DNA of 64,000 bases from the NCBI GenBank assembly GCA_903842345.1, contig CAIMLR010000014.1:1-64000 (forward strand). Direction: 5' to 3'. Below the pieces are notes generated by a model that was not told the origin of the DNA, did not search any database, and saw nothing but the letters and a program-made list of their open reading frames with translations. Origin of the DNA: an uncultured Myxococcales bacterium. Its GTDB lineage: Bacteria; Myxococcota_A; UBA9042. Position 1 is the first letter of the stretch; the number at the start of each line of letters is the position of its first letter. The translations under genes were made by a program, and so were the position numbers. Shown in pieces: positions 32,290 to 42,052 of this stretch.

Positions 32290-34428
32290 ATGAAACGCGT
32301 CTTGCTCCTCGCCGTATGCGCCTGCGCCTGCAGCAACACCGCCACCCCTGCCGGCACCGGTTTGCCTGACACCGTAGGCGGCAAAGGCGACGGCGTCGTC
32401 GCCCTGCCCGACGCCAGCACCAACGACGCGGTCGACTTTGACTCGCCGTTCAGCTGCAAGGACGGGGAAGTCGCGTGCTTCAACGAGACAACCAGCAAGA
32501 TCTGCGTGAACAGCGGCTGGAAACTCAAGGACACCTGCGCGGGCGGCGACGTGTGCAAGGACGGCGCTTGCCTGACGCCGACGACCTGCACCGCGGGCGC
32601 GAGCCTGGGCTGCGACGGCTTTTCCGCGGAGATCCACTGCAGCGCGGACGGCGCGTCGACGTTCAAGACCGCATGCACCGGCCAACAGCTCTGCGTCGAC
32701 GGCAAGTGCCAGACCACCGCGTGTACGCCGTACATCCCGGAATGCACGCCCGGGTCCAAGACAAGCTTCCACACGTGCCTGCCCGACGGCAGCGCGTACG
32801 GCGACGCGACGGACTGCAAGACCGGCTCCTACTGCTTTGGCGGCAAGTGCGTCAGCCTGTGCGAGCAAGGCGTGAAGTTCGGCGGCAACGTCGGCTGCGA
32901 ATACTGGAGCGTGGATTTGGACAACGATCCCGGCGCCGTGCCGCTCTCCACCGTCGTGCCGGAAATGGTGCCGCACAGCGTGGTCATCTCCAATCCGGGG
33001 CAATTTGACGCGACGATGACGTTCACCATCCAGGCGACCTGCGCGGACGGCTCCGTGTGCGCGCCGAGCGCGACGACCTGCAACAGCAAAGCCAAGACGG
33101 TGTGCGATACGCCCGGGCCGAGCATCGACCTCGTGATGAAGGACAGCGTCGTCCCCGCGGGCCAGACCCGGGAATTCAAGATGCCGGTCATGAACGCGTC
33201 CGGATCGGGCGTGATGCGCAAGGCCGTGCACGTCAAATCGACGCAGCCGGTCGTTGCCTACCAGTTCAATCCGTACAACGCGGAGAATGCCGCGTCCAAT
33301 GATGGCTCGCTCCTGCTGCCGCAGAACGCCTTGGGCAAGACGTACTACGCGGTGGTGCCGGCGCAGTCGCGCGGCGCGATGATGGGTTTTGCCGCCAACA
33401 GCGCGTTCCTGAGCGTGGTTGCGACGATGCCGGGCGCGACGACGGTGAACGTCACGCCGACCCGCGATTGCCAGGTGAACTACAAGCTGGGCGTGCCGGG
33501 CGATGGCACAAAGCCGGCGGTGCTGGCCAAAGGCAAGACGTACACGTTCCAGATCCTGCAGTTTGACGTGCTGAACATCGAGGAAGCGGCCAAGACGGAG
33601 CAGGTGCCGCCCAATTCCGGACCGCAGGCGCTGCCGAACATGACGGGTTCCAAGGTCGAGGCGGACAAGCCTGTGGCGGTATTCAGCGGCCATCAGGTGG
33701 CGGGCGTTCAGGACGATTGGCGCTTTGGCCAGAGCCAGGGCAGCGACCCGACGTGGGACACCTGCTGCACGGAGCACATGGAAGAGCAGCTGATGCCAGT
33801 GGAATTCTGGGGAACGGAGGCGTTCTGCGTCAAGACGAAGCCGCGCGGGGACGAGGTGGACGAGTTTGTCGTCGTCGCGGGCGAAAATGGCGTGCAACTG
33901 ACGACCGATCCGCCGTCCGTGGCCAAGTATCCAAATGGCAAAGAGCTGAACGGCGTGACGCTGAACGCGGGCGAACGCGCGCGCGTGCAGACGGACCAGA
34001 GCTTCATGCTCAAGGCGACCGGCAAGATCCAGGTGGCGCAGCTGCTGGTGAGCGCCGGACAGGCGTCGCAGACCAACAACGGCGTGGCGGCCACCTTGGG
34101 CGACGCGAGCATGGCGCTGATCCCGGCCAAGTCGCAGTACCGCCCGGACTACACGATCCAAACGGCGGCAGGCTTCATTGGCAACTACGTCAGCATCGTG
34201 CGCCCCGTGGGCGTTGCCATCGCGATGGACGGCGTGCCGCTCAAGGTCGGCTTCCAGAGCTTTGGCGACGGAACGTGGGAATTCGCCTACGTGAAATTCG
34301 ATCCCGGCACGCACACCCTGGAGAGCGTCGCGCCCACCGGCGGCACTGGCACGCCGTTTGGCCTGATGGTCTATGGGTACGGCGGCGTCACCGCGTACAG
34401 CTATCCGGGCGGCATGATCCTGAAGTAA
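32290..34428 (+). CDS. Secreted Cys-rich protein with IgGFc-binding-type domain
   Basis: A 712-residue exported protein. The N-terminus is hydrophobic and Cys-rich (LLLAVCACACS), perhaps a lipoprotein signal. A linker follows, then an approximately 150-residue Cys-rich region of short CxxG(A/K)C-type repeats. From about residue 200 there is a long beta-rich domain with IgGFc-binding-family features (SVDLDNDP, YYAVVPAQSRG, PVAVFSGHQ, CCTEHMEEQLMP, YGYGGVTAYSYPGG). In bacteria this domain marks surface proteins of Myxococcota and relatives. The name comes from animal homologues and does not imply IgG binding here. Its Cys-rich region resembles other secreted proteins in the window. Confidence 0.85.
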   Translation: MKRVLLLAVCACACSNTATPAGTGLPDTVGGKGDGVVALPDASTNDAVDFDSPFSCKDGEVACFNETTSKICVNSGWKLKDTCAGGDVCKDGACLTPTTCTAGASLGCDGFSAEIHCSADGASTFKTACTGQQLCVDGKCQTTACTPYIPECTPGSKTSFHTCLPDGSAYGDATDCKTGSYCFGGKCVSLCEQGVKFGGNVGCEYWSVDLDNDPGAVPLSTVVPEMVPHSVVISNPGQFDATMTFTIQATCADGSVCAPSATTCNSKAKTVCDTPGPSIDLVMKDSVVPAGQTREFKMPVMNASGSGVMRKAVHVKSTQPVVAYQFNPYNAENAASNDGSLLLPQNALGKTYYAVVPAQSRGAMMGFAANSAFLSVVATMPGATTVNVTPTRDCQVNYKLGVPGDGTKPAVLAKGKTYTFQILQFDVLNIEEAAKTEQVPPNSGPQALPNMTGSKVEADKPVAVFSGHQVAGVQDDWRFGQSQGSDPTWDTCCTEHMEEQLMPVEFWGTEAFCVKTKPRGDEVDEFVVVAGENGVQLTTDPPSVAKYPNGKELNGVTLNAGERARVQTDQSFMLKATGKIQVAQLLVSAGQASQTNNGVAATLGDASMALIPAKSQYRPDYTIQTAAGFIGNYVSIVRPVGVAIAMDGVPLKVGFQSFGDGTWEFAYVKFDPGTHTLESVAPTGGTGTPFGLMVYGYGGVTAYSYPGGMILK

Positions 34429-34522
34429 CGCAAAGCCCTGCGCGCGCGACTCGGCAGACGGCGGGTTTCATGCTACGCTCCGCGCGGCGGTGGACGTGGG
34501 CGTGAGCGGCAAATTCAGCGGC

Positions 34523-35695
34523 ATGAGACTCTGGCGAAGCGCCCTGTTCAGCGGCGTCGTGGCGCTCTTGTGCGTCGGCCAGGTCGCCCTTGCCGACGAA
34601 CCCACAGCCGAACTCGCCGCAAGCGCGACAGCCGCCGACGGAGGTGGCCAGTATTGGCGGCCGCGCAGCATCGGCAGCGAATCGCAGTTCAACCCGTTGA
34701 CCGGCTTGGTCAATGGCTCGTTTGACATCCTCCGCAACGCGGCCTACCAGGACCGCCTGAGCGGCATCGACTACCAGGCCGGCGCGGTCAACGTGTTCCG
34801 CAACGTGGCGCACCCGTTCGACGCGATGTCGCACATCGGCTGGGGCCACTTCGTCGCGCATGAAGTCGTGCCGATTCGCGGATTCGCCACGCAGTACGGG
34901 CAGTTCGTGCCCAATTGGTTCATGCACGCTTTGGGCGAAGGCATGCTCTACCGCAAGCTGGAGGATTGGTACGCGTTCCACGGCATCAGCCACCCGCGCG
35001 TGCTGGCGCTGCTGACAACAACGGCGCTGCAGTACGTCAACGAGATAACGGAGAACGGCTCATTTCGCGGGCCGAACCAGGATCCCATCGCGGACATGCT
35101 GATTTGGAATCCGCTGGGACTCGTGCTCTTCTCGTTTGAACCGGTGGCGCGCTTCTTCCGCGGGCCGGTGATCCTGAACTACTGGCCGGGCCAAGCGACG
35201 CTGGCCAACGGGATGCGGCTGACGAATCAAGGCGAGAACTACGCGTTCAAGGTGACCCTGGGCTTGCCCGTGGACCTGCGATTCTTCATGTATTACGGCA
35301 AGGAAGGCCTGTTTGGCGCCAGCGGGCCGGTGAACAAGCACGACCATTTGAGCGTGGCGCTCGGGCCGTCGCTCAAGGGGATGCAGGCGGTGTGGGTGGG
35401 CGACGGCACGGCGCGGATGATGATTCCCGGCAACCAGCTGATTTGGGAGACCGGCATCTTCTGGGACCGCGACGAGTCGCTGGTCATGTCGCTCATCGCC
35501 GGGCTGACCGAGCAGCAATCGGTGCACTTGAACGTCTATCCGGGTCTGTGGGAATGGAATGGCTGGGCGCTGGGCGGTTTCGCGCGGTGGGCGCTGGGCG
35601 AAGGCGCCTCGGGCGGTATCTCCCTGCGCGGTTCGCCGCTGGGCCTGGGCATGATTCAGGCGACGAACGACCATCCGCAGTCCTTCCTGCACTAG
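34523..35695 (+). CDS. Exported protein of unknown function, possibly outer-membrane
   Basis: A 390-residue protein with a signal peptide ending QVALA. The middle has a conserved-looking block (SHIGWGHFVAHEVVPIRGF, then NWFMHALGEGMLYRKLEDWY and DPIADMLIWNPLG) with several His and Trp. The C-terminal half has alternating strands suggestive of a beta-barrel or beta-sheet. I do not recognise the family. Start choice: in-frame GTGs lie upstream (34490, 34505), but ATG 34523 gives a normal signal peptide; no site has a strong ribosome-binding sequence. It is followed by a copy of the multi-hairpin repeat. Confidence 0.7.
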   Translation: MRLWRSALFSGVVALLCVGQVALADEPTAELAASATAADGGGQYWRPRSIGSESQFNPLTGLVNGSFDILRNAAYQDRLSGIDYQAGAVNVFRNVAHPFDAMSHIGWGHFVAHEVVPIRGFATQYGQFVPNWFMHALGEGMLYRKLEDWYAFHGISHPRVLALLTTTALQYVNEITENGSFRGPNQDPIADMLIWNPLGLVLFSFEPVARFFRGPVILNYWPGQATLANGMRLTNQGENYAFKVTLGLPVDLRFFMYYGKEGLFGASGPVNKHDHLSVALGPSLKGMQAVWVGDGTARMMIPGNQLIWETGIFWDRDESLVMSLIAGLTEQQSVHLNVYPGLWEWNGWALGGFARWALGEGASGGISLRGSPLGLGMIQATNDHPQSFLH

Positions 35696-35758
35696 ACCGC
35701 CAAGCCTCCGCCGGGTCAGCCGCTCCCCGTGCCCCACACTTTTCTTCTGGGCGGCTGC

Positions 35759-35864
35759 CCGGCCGAAGCGGCCGGTCACCGGGCTACTCGCTCCAGGGCG
35801 CGGCGCGCCCCTCCGCTCACGGAGACTCGCTGCGCGAGCCTCCGCCCTGCGGGTGACGATCCCT
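35759..35864 (+). repeat. Multi-hairpin intergenic repeat (family 1), copy 3
   Basis: It starts with the same 17-mer CCGGCCGAAGCGGCCGG as copy 2, then TCACCGGGCTA, hairpin GGGCGC-GGC-GCGCCC, CGGAG-[CTCGC-TGC-GCGAG]-CTCCG, hairpin CCC-TGC-GGG and GACGATCCCT. Stem sequences differ from the other copies but remain paired. It lies 63 bases downstream of a rightward gene, in a convergent gap. Confidence 0.75.
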
Positions 35865-35904
35865 GCCGCGGCTGCCGCGGGCCCCACACGCATCAATCTG
35901 CGCC

Positions 35905-35950
35905 AAAAAGCCCAACGCCCGCCCTGGCACGAAGCCGGAGCGGGCGTTGG
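35905..35950 (-). terminator. Rho-independent terminator of the Cys-rich lipoprotein gene
   Basis: On the minus strand CCAACGCCCGC and GCGGGCGTTGG form an 11-bp perfect stem, followed by GCTTTTT. It lies about 20 bases after the stop codon of the leftward gene at 35971. Confidence 0.9.
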
Positions 35951-35970
35951 TCCAAGGAACCGCGGGAGCC

Positions 35971-36759
35971 TTACGGCGCGACGCAGGTCTTCGCGTACTT
36001 GGTGACGCAGGTGTTGTAGTCGGTCAGCATCTTCTGCGTGGCCGTGGACGCCTTGCCGGCGCACGCGGTCGAGCAAGCCTGATCGCTGCCGCACGTCAGC
36101 AAGCAGCCGTACGTGCCGAGGCACTCGGCGTCGCCGAGGCACGCGGTGTACTGGTCGCTGCAGTAGTTCTCAGCGCCGCAAGCCTGCTGGCAGGAAGCCT
36201 TGCTGATGTCCGGCGCCGAGTTGGCGCAGTCGAGGCACTTGCCGATGACGCACTCGATGTACGCCTCGTCTTCAGCCAGCGCGGCGGGGCCACCCTGGAT
36301 TTCGCAAACGCGCTGGCAATAGGCGTCAGTCGCCTCGCCCGGCAGGTAGGCAACCGGCGTCGCGTCCTGCGGCGGCATCACCATCGGCGTCTTGCCGCAG
36401 TTCTGGAAGCAGGTCTGCAGGTCCGTGCACTTCTTGTCAGCCTGGCAAGCCTGGCTCGCGTCGCCGCAGTTGCTCGGCACGCAGCCCTGGAGGCACGCCT
36501 GATCGCTCAGTGCGCACTCGCCCCAGGTCGCCGTCGGCGGGCCCACATCGGCCTTGACGGTGTCCTTGCCGGCATCCTTGGCCGTGTCGCCCGTGGCGGT
36601 GTCGCCCGTCGCGTCGGTGCCACCGGTCGTGTCGGCAACGGCGTCGTCGGTCGTCGTCGTGTCCGTGGTCGTGCCGCCAGACGTGCTGGTCGTGCTGGAA
36701 CAGCCAGTGATGGCCAGGGAAGCCGCGAGCAGAGCGGCCAAAGTCATGCGAATCATCAT
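35971..36759 (-). CDS. Cys-rich lipoprotein
   Basis: A 262-residue lipoprotein (LAITGC) with an approximately 50-residue Thr/Asp/Gly linker, then an approximately 190-residue domain with more than twenty Cys in a spaced pattern (CALSDQACLQGC, CFQNCG, CQQACG, CLLTCGSDQAC). The Cys spacing implies a disulfide-stabilised extracellular domain of the kind common in secreted Myxococcota proteins. ATG 36759 with GAGGA is preferred over a TTG six bases further upstream. Function unknown. It has its own terminator. Confidence 0.8.
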   Translation of the reverse strand: MMIRMTLAALLAASLAITGCSSTTSTSGGTTTDTTTTDDAVADTTGGTDATGDTATGDTAKDAGKDTVKADVGPPTATWGECALSDQACLQGCVPSNCGDASQACQADKKCTDLQTCFQNCGKTPMVMPPQDATPVAYLPGEATDAYCQRVCEIQGGPAALAEDEAYIECVIGKCLDCANSAPDISKASCQQACGAENYCSDQYTACLGDAECLGTYGCLLTCGSDQACSTACAGKASTATQKMLTDYNTCVTKYAKTCVAP

Positions 36760-36942
36760 CTTCAAATCCTCGTCAAAGTTCCGTCAAAGCGGCCGTCGGG
36801 TTGGGGGACGCGTACAGAATGCCAGTCAACACGGGCATCGCCGCCGGCGCGCCCATAGAAACCCAATAGGCTACACATCCCGCCACCGGGTCGCAAGCGC
36901 CTCGCGCCGAGTTTCACACGCGGATCGGGCGAAATCGCGCGG

Positions 36943-38919
36943 CTATTGCAACAGTTCCGCCACAGCATCACGGACGTCGCGCAGGGCGAACGGCTTCTCC
37001 AGGTGCCGATTGGGCACCTGCTCGAGGAACTCGCGGAGGACCGGCGTGTACGCGCCGCCCGTCATGAAGACGATGCGATCGCTCTGATCCCGCGCGACCG
37101 GCATGACCGCCGCGTGGAAGTCCATGCCACTCATCTCCGGCATCAACAAGTCGCAAAAGATCACATCAAACCGCTCGCCGCCGACGATTCGGCCCAGCGC
37201 CTCGCGGGCGTTCGTCAGCACCGTCACGTCGTGATCGCGTGCCAGCAACTGCCGCAACGTCGCCGCAACGTGCGGCTCGTCGTCCACGACCAGCACCTTG
37301 CCGCGGCGCGTCGAAACCGGACCCGGCACCCGCGCAGGCGCGTCAATCGTCGCGGGCGGCAACGTCACGCGAAAACGCGCGCCTTCGCCCACGGCGCTCA
37401 CCACCTCGATCGTGCCGCCGTGGGCCCGGACGATGTCGTGGCAGATCGACAGTCCGAGCCCGGTGCCGTGGCCAACGCCCTTGGTGGTGAAGAACGGTTC
37501 AAAAAGGTGCGGCAACTCGTCCGCGGCAATCCCTGGCCCGGTATCGGCGATCTCCACAACCGCGTCGCCATTTGGCCCGGTCGACGTCTGGATGCGCACC
37601 TCATGGGCGTGGCTCTCGCCCTCCGGCAGCGCCTCCGCGGCGTTGACCAGCAGATTGAGGAACACCTGGCACAGCCGCCCCTCAACGCCGAGCACGACCG
37701 GCACCGGCTGACGATCCTGGACCAGGCGAGCGCGCGGCTGGATTTCCCGCCACGCCATGCGCACGGCGGCATCAAGCGGTCGGTTGACGTCCACCGGCTC
37801 GCGGCGATCGTCGGCGTCCGACCGCGAAAAGCTCTTCAAGTCCCGCATGATCGCGCGCACGCGGTCCGCGCCCTCGCTGGCATCGCGCACGACGGACGTC
37901 AGCTCGACAAGCCGCTCACTCAGGCGCGCGACGCGCGGCGCAAGCTCCAGGTCATGCGCGATCTTCCCGTGCAGGAGCCGACATTCCTCCAGCAAATTGG
38001 GCAGTTCTTCCCGCGCCACTTCCAGGTTGCCCAGCACGTACGAGAGCGGATTGTTCAATTCGTGCGCAACGCCGGCGGCAATCCGCCCCAGTGCCGCCAT
38101 GCGATCCGCCTGCGCGACCTGCGCCTCCATCCGCCGCTGCTCGGTCAGGTCGCGCACAACCGTCACCTGCGCGGGCGCACCTTCCAGCTCCACGGTGATC
38201 GTCTGCATTTCCACGACGCTCTCGGCGCCCGTCCGCGACCGCAGATGCCGTTCGATCGGCGGCAAGTCGCGCCCCGCCTGCGCCTTCCGCAGCCGCGCGA
38301 TGCCCTGCTTGCGCTCGTCTGCACGAAAGAACGTCTCGATGATCTCGTGGATGGGGATGTCGAGCAGTTCATCGACAGGCACGCCCAGTTGCCCGCCCGC
38401 CACGGAGTTGGCAAAGATCGGTTTGTCGCGGCGATACGCCAGGATGCCGACGGGTAGCACTTCAATGATGCGCCGCAAGGTCAAATCCAACTGCCGCGAG
38501 TACGCTTCGCGCTCGTGGCTCTCGTTGATGTCCTCAACCAGCCCGACCATCCGCACCAGCGCGCCGTTCTGGTCCAGGCGCGGAAACTGCCGCAGCTGCA
38601 CCCACCGCCAGTTCCCCGTGGCAACCCGAATCCGGTACGGCGGATGCGGCACGCCCTGCTCCAGCTGCGACTGGAACTTGGCGACCTCGCTGAGGTCGTC
38701 TGGATGGACAAACTGCCGCCAGTACTGCGGCGCCGAGTTCATCTGCTCCAGCGTGACGCCGAACAGCCGAACGAACGCCGGATTCACGTAGCTGAGCTGC
38801 ATCGACGGAACTTCCGTCACATACATCGCTTCGCGGATCGTCTCGGCGAGATCGCGAAAGAAGCCGGCTTCGCTCCTGATTGAGTCGACCGTGGTCGGCG
38901 TTGGAGCCGGGTCACCCAT
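36943..38919 (-). CDS. PAS-domain hybrid histidine kinase with C-terminal receiver
   Basis: A 658-residue soluble kinase with no transmembrane segment. Order: PAS (about 20-135, with PDD and a PAC-like ending), second PAS (about 150-260), H-box GVAHELNNPL with His near 284, ATPase domain (NAAEALPEG, DTGPGIAADE, GTGLGLSI), and a C-terminal receiver with phospho-acceptor Asp near 588 (IFCDLLMPEMSG) and Lys in EKPF. It therefore probably passes phosphate to its own receiver and then on. GAGGTG precedes the ATG. No partner regulator or transfer protein is adjacent. The signal sensed is unknown; the PAS motifs show no clear haem- or flavin-binding residue. Confidence 0.92.
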   Translation of the reverse strand: MGDPAPTPTTVDSIRSEAGFFRDLAETIREAMYVTEVPSMQLSYVNPAFVRLFGVTLEQMNSAPQYWRQFVHPDDLSEVAKFQSQLEQGVPHPPYRIRVATGNWRWVQLRQFPRLDQNGALVRMVGLVEDINESHEREAYSRQLDLTLRRIIEVLPVGILAYRRDKPIFANSVAGGQLGVPVDELLDIPIHEIIETFFRADERKQGIARLRKAQAGRDLPPIERHLRSRTGAESVVEMQTITVELEGAPAQVTVVRDLTEQRRMEAQVAQADRMAALGRIAAGVAHELNNPLSYVLGNLEVAREELPNLLEECRLLHGKIAHDLELAPRVARLSERLVELTSVVRDASEGADRVRAIMRDLKSFSRSDADDRREPVDVNRPLDAAVRMAWREIQPRARLVQDRQPVPVVLGVEGRLCQVFLNLLVNAAEALPEGESHAHEVRIQTSTGPNGDAVVEIADTGPGIAADELPHLFEPFFTTKGVGHGTGLGLSICHDIVRAHGGTIEVVSAVGEGARFRVTLPPATIDAPARVPGPVSTRRGKVLVVDDEPHVAATLRQLLARDHDVTVLTNAREALGRIVGGERFDVIFCDLLMPEMSGMDFHAAVMPVARDQSDRIVFMTGGAYTPVLREFLEQVPNRHLEKPFALRDVRDAVAELLQ

Positions 38920-39025
38920 TGCGCACCTCGTTTGCCGTCGCTAAAACTGGTTCGTTGCCCATCTTACGCCAATTCTCGCAGAGGAAAAGAGGCAAAGAAT
39001 GCGAATGTTGGGTCGCTGACGGCGA

Positions 39026-41131
39026 TCACGCGGCATCCAACAGGCCATAGTGGCGCAACAAGGCTTCCGCCGACGCGTCACGCCCACGAAACGCCCGAAA
39101 TACGTCTGCAGGGTGCAGACTGCCGCCCAGCGCGAGCACGGTATCGCGGAAATGTCGGCCCGTTTGCGCGACCTGCGTCGGATCGTCAAGACCGGCTTCT
39201 TCAAAGGCGGCAAACGCGTCAGCGCTCAAGACCTCTGCCCACTTGTAGCTGAAATAGCCGGCCGCGTAGCCTCCCGCGAAGATGTGGCTGAATGCGCAGA
39301 GAAAACGATCCTCAGCCAACGGTGGCAACACGCTCGTGCGGCTCGCGACGTCGCGGTAGACGTCAAACGGCGACTCGCCCTGCCCCGGCTTGTAGCCGTG
39401 GTGGAGCGCCAAATCCGTAATCGAGAAAAGCACTTGCCGCAACATGTCGCTGCCCGCGCGATAGGTGCGCGCGGCCAGAATCCGCTGGAAAAGCGCCAAC
39501 GGCAGCCGTTCGCCGGTCTCGAAATGCCGGGTCAGGCCGCGCAGCGTCGGCTCGTGATAACACCAATTTTCCATGAATTGGCTCGGCAATTCGACGGCAT
39601 CCCACTCAATATTGCGAATACCGCTCGCCAGGCCCTCTTCCACCTGCGTGAGCATGTGCTGAAGCCCGTGGCCAAACTCGTGGAACAGCGTCTCCACTTC
39701 GCCAAACGTCATCAGCGACGGCACGTTACCCACCGGCGGCGTCTGGTTGCAGACGAGAAAGGCGACCGGCAGCCGCACCGCCTCGCCTGGCAGCGCGAGC
39801 GCGCGACTGCGCCCCACGCACTCATCCATCCACGCGCCGCCACGCTTGTGCGCCGGGCGACTGTAAGGATCAAGGAAGAATGCCGCAATCTCCCGCCGCT
39901 CTTCGTCCAGCACGCGGAAGAACTGTACGTCCGGATGCCAGACTTGCGCAGCGCCGCTGGCCGCGACGATCGTCACACCAAAGAGCCGATGCGCCAGGGC
40001 GAACAGGCCATCCAGCACGGTCGGCAAGGCAAAATACGGGCGCAGCTGTTCGTCGCTAAAATCGAACTTGGCTTCCCGCAGGCGTTCCGCCCAAAATGCC
40101 ACGTCCCACGGCTGAAAATCCACGCCTTCCGGCTGCCCGGACTCCTGGGCCAGCGCGCGCAAGTCCGCCAGATCCTGACGCGCCGCCGCCAGCGACTGGT
40201 CGCGCAAACGCTCGAGCAGATCCAGCGCGGTCGCCGGTTCCGACGCCATTTTTTGCACAAGCGACAACGCCGCGTAGTCGGCAAAACCCAGGAGATTTGC
40301 CAACTCCAGGCGCAGGCCAAGAATCTCGTCCAGGAGCGGCGTATTGTCGTGCGGCGGCTGGCTGGCGCGGGTAATGCTCGCCCGGTAAACCGCCTCGCGC
40401 AGATCGCGGCGCTTGCTGTGCTGCAGGAACGGCGCGGTCAGCGGCATGTCCAAGGTGATGCGCCACGGCCCCGTCGCCGCGGGATCCTCGCTCGGCGGCG
40501 CTTCCGCGTGCGCTTCCCGCCACATCTGGGCGGCCAGCCGCAACAGGCTCGGCGGCAGCCCCGCCGCCTCCGCTGGCGTCGTCAGCTCCAGCGACCACGC
40601 CTTTGTCGCGTCGAGCACGTGGTTGGAGAACCGCGTCGCAAGCTCCGCCAACTGCAGTTGGATCGCGTTGAACCGATCGCGCGCCGCACCGTCGAGGCCG
40701 ACGCCGGCGAGCTCCGCATCGCGCACGTTGCACGCCACGATCCGCTGCTGCGCCGCCGTCAGCGTCGCCGCCTCTGGCCCGTCGCGCAGCGCTTTCCACG
40801 CCTCGTACAGCGGCCGGGATTGGCCTGCCCGCATCGACACTTCAATGACCAGCGGCTGCACCGCATCGTGCGCCGCGCGCAGCTCCGGACTGTTCGCCAC
40901 GCCCATCAGGTGGCCGACCGTTCCCCAAGCGCGCCCCAGCCGGTCCTGCAACCGCTCCAGCGGGACGACCAAGCCTTGCCACGTCGGCACCACGGCCGCC
41001 TCAAGCGCCGTCAGGCCGTCCGCCATCTCCGCGCAGATTTGCCGCAACGCCGGCTCCACATGGGCTGGCGCGATCTTCTCAAACTGCGGCAGCGCCGTTT
41101 CACTCAACAGCGGATTGTCGATTTCACCCAT
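39026..41131 (-). CDS. prlC: M3-family oligopeptidase (oligopeptidase A type)
   Basis: A 701-residue cytoplasmic zinc metallopeptidase. The active-site motif HEFGH lies at residues 484-488 in LFHEFGHGLQHM, with the third ligand Glu in the following helix and the family block SQFMENWCY downstream. Length and layout fit oligopeptidase A (PrlC), which degrades short peptides and released signal peptides. The open frame continues upstream to 41707, but ATG 41131 gives the family-typical N-terminus (NPLLSETALPQFEKI). It is divergent from the DUF1415 gene. Confidence 0.94.
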   Translation of the reverse strand: MGEIDNPLLSETALPQFEKIAPAHVEPALRQICAEMADGLTALEAAVVPTWQGLVVPLERLQDRLGRAWGTVGHLMGVANSPELRAAHDAVQPLVIEVSMRAGQSRPLYEAWKALRDGPEAATLTAAQQRIVACNVRDAELAGVGLDGAARDRFNAIQLQLAELATRFSNHVLDATKAWSLELTTPAEAAGLPPSLLRLAAQMWREAHAEAPPSEDPAATGPWRITLDMPLTAPFLQHSKRRDLREAVYRASITRASQPPHDNTPLLDEILGLRLELANLLGFADYAALSLVQKMASEPATALDLLERLRDQSLAAARQDLADLRALAQESGQPEGVDFQPWDVAFWAERLREAKFDFSDEQLRPYFALPTVLDGLFALAHRLFGVTIVAASGAAQVWHPDVQFFRVLDEERREIAAFFLDPYSRPAHKRGGAWMDECVGRSRALALPGEAVRLPVAFLVCNQTPPVGNVPSLMTFGEVETLFHEFGHGLQHMLTQVEEGLASGIRNIEWDAVELPSQFMENWCYHEPTLRGLTRHFETGERLPLALFQRILAARTYRAGSDMLRQVLFSITDLALHHGYKPGQGESPFDVYRDVASRTSVLPPLAEDRFLCAFSHIFAGGYAAGYFSYKWAEVLSADAFAAFEEAGLDDPTQVAQTGRHFRDTVLALGGSLHPADVFRAFRGRDASAEALLRHYGLLDAA

Positions 41132-41260
41132 CGCGATTCTTCTCCCATGTTGATGCGGCAGACCCGGCCGCGAGCGGCGCAACGCTACCTGCTCAAGCGG
41201 CAAGCGGCAATGCTTGCCGACGCCACAATCCTGAGCCAATGTAGGCCGCGCGAGGGAGCT

Positions 41261-41920
41261 GTGCCGCCGATCGACGTCGAAAAAGTCCTGAACGAGAATG
41301 CAGTGTGGCAAGCGCAGCTCATCGAGGCGTTTGGCATCTGTCCCTTTGCGCGGCAGTGTCGCGAGGAAGGTCGACTGCGGCGCGAAGTCCTGGTGGCGGA
41401 TGACGCCCAGCTTCCGGACGCGCTGACCGCTGCCATCGCGGACCTCCACCGCCAGCCGGAGCACAACGGCAAGACGTCGGAAGTTGCGCTGCTGATCTGC
41501 CCGGCCAGCGCGCGCGACGCCGGCGATTTTGAGCGGCTGATTCACCAGTGCGCCGATCGCGCGGCCGCGCAGGTGCAGGCGGAGGGCGTGACGCCGGCCT
41601 ACCACGTCGTGGCCTTTCACCCGCAGATGGCTTGGTCGGCGGCGAGTCCGGAGAAACTTGTGGGTTTCTGGCGACGCACGCCGCATCCCACGGTTCAGCT
41701 TGTGCACATCGCCACGTTGAATCGCCTGCGCGGGCCCCGGCTGCCGACCAAGTACGTGGACCCCGATGATCTGACGGCGATCCAGGCGCTGATGGGACAG
41801 ACCGTTTCTGGCGACTTGGCGGATCGCATTGCCCTAGCAAATTGGCGAAGTTACCACGCTCAGGCTGAAGTGCTCCTGGCGAAAAGTGAGCAATTGCTTG
41901 CGACTCGCCTCCGCAGTTGA
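41261..41920 (+). CDS. DUF1415-family protein
   Basis: A 219-residue protein matching the DUF1415 pattern: an N-terminal LIEAFGICPFARQCREEGRLR block with a conserved Cys-Pro, then AFHPQMAW and PHPTVQLVHIATLNRLR. The biochemical function is not known. The open frame runs far upstream; possible starts are ATG 41147, ATG 41210 and GTG 41261. I choose 41261 because the earlier residues are Arg-rich and unlike the family. That also leaves room for a promoter between this gene and prlC. Start confidence is low. Confidence 0.75.
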   Translation: MPPIDVEKVLNENAVWQAQLIEAFGICPFARQCREEGRLRREVLVADDAQLPDALTAAIADLHRQPEHNGKTSEVALLICPASARDAGDFERLIHQCADRAAAQVQAEGVTPAYHVVAFHPQMAWSAASPEKLVGFWRRTPHPTVQLVHIATLNRLRGPRLPTKYVDPDDLTAIQALMGQTVSGDLADRIALANWRSYHAQAEVLLAKSEQLLATRLRS

Positions 41921-42052
41921 CGGCGGCCGGTATTTGCGGCACCACCAATTCGGGCAGTTTCAGTTCACTCGCGCTTGCGAGTTGGGCCGGCTGTGCGCGG
42001 GCGTGTGCAACCAGCGGGGCAAATCCGCCTTTTGCGTCGCCCAGAAGGGCCG

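Noticed and set aside
30523-34314. Very long open frame on the minus strand opposite ahcY and the IgGFc-type gene
   Set aside because: The translation is Arg/His/Val-rich with no recognisable domain; it is the mirror of strongly GC3-biased real genes.
39050-41260. Upstream in-frame extension of the DUF1415 gene across the M3 peptidase gene
   Set aside because: The translation is Arg/Gln/His-rich antisense sequence of prlC; the family similarity begins only after 41261.
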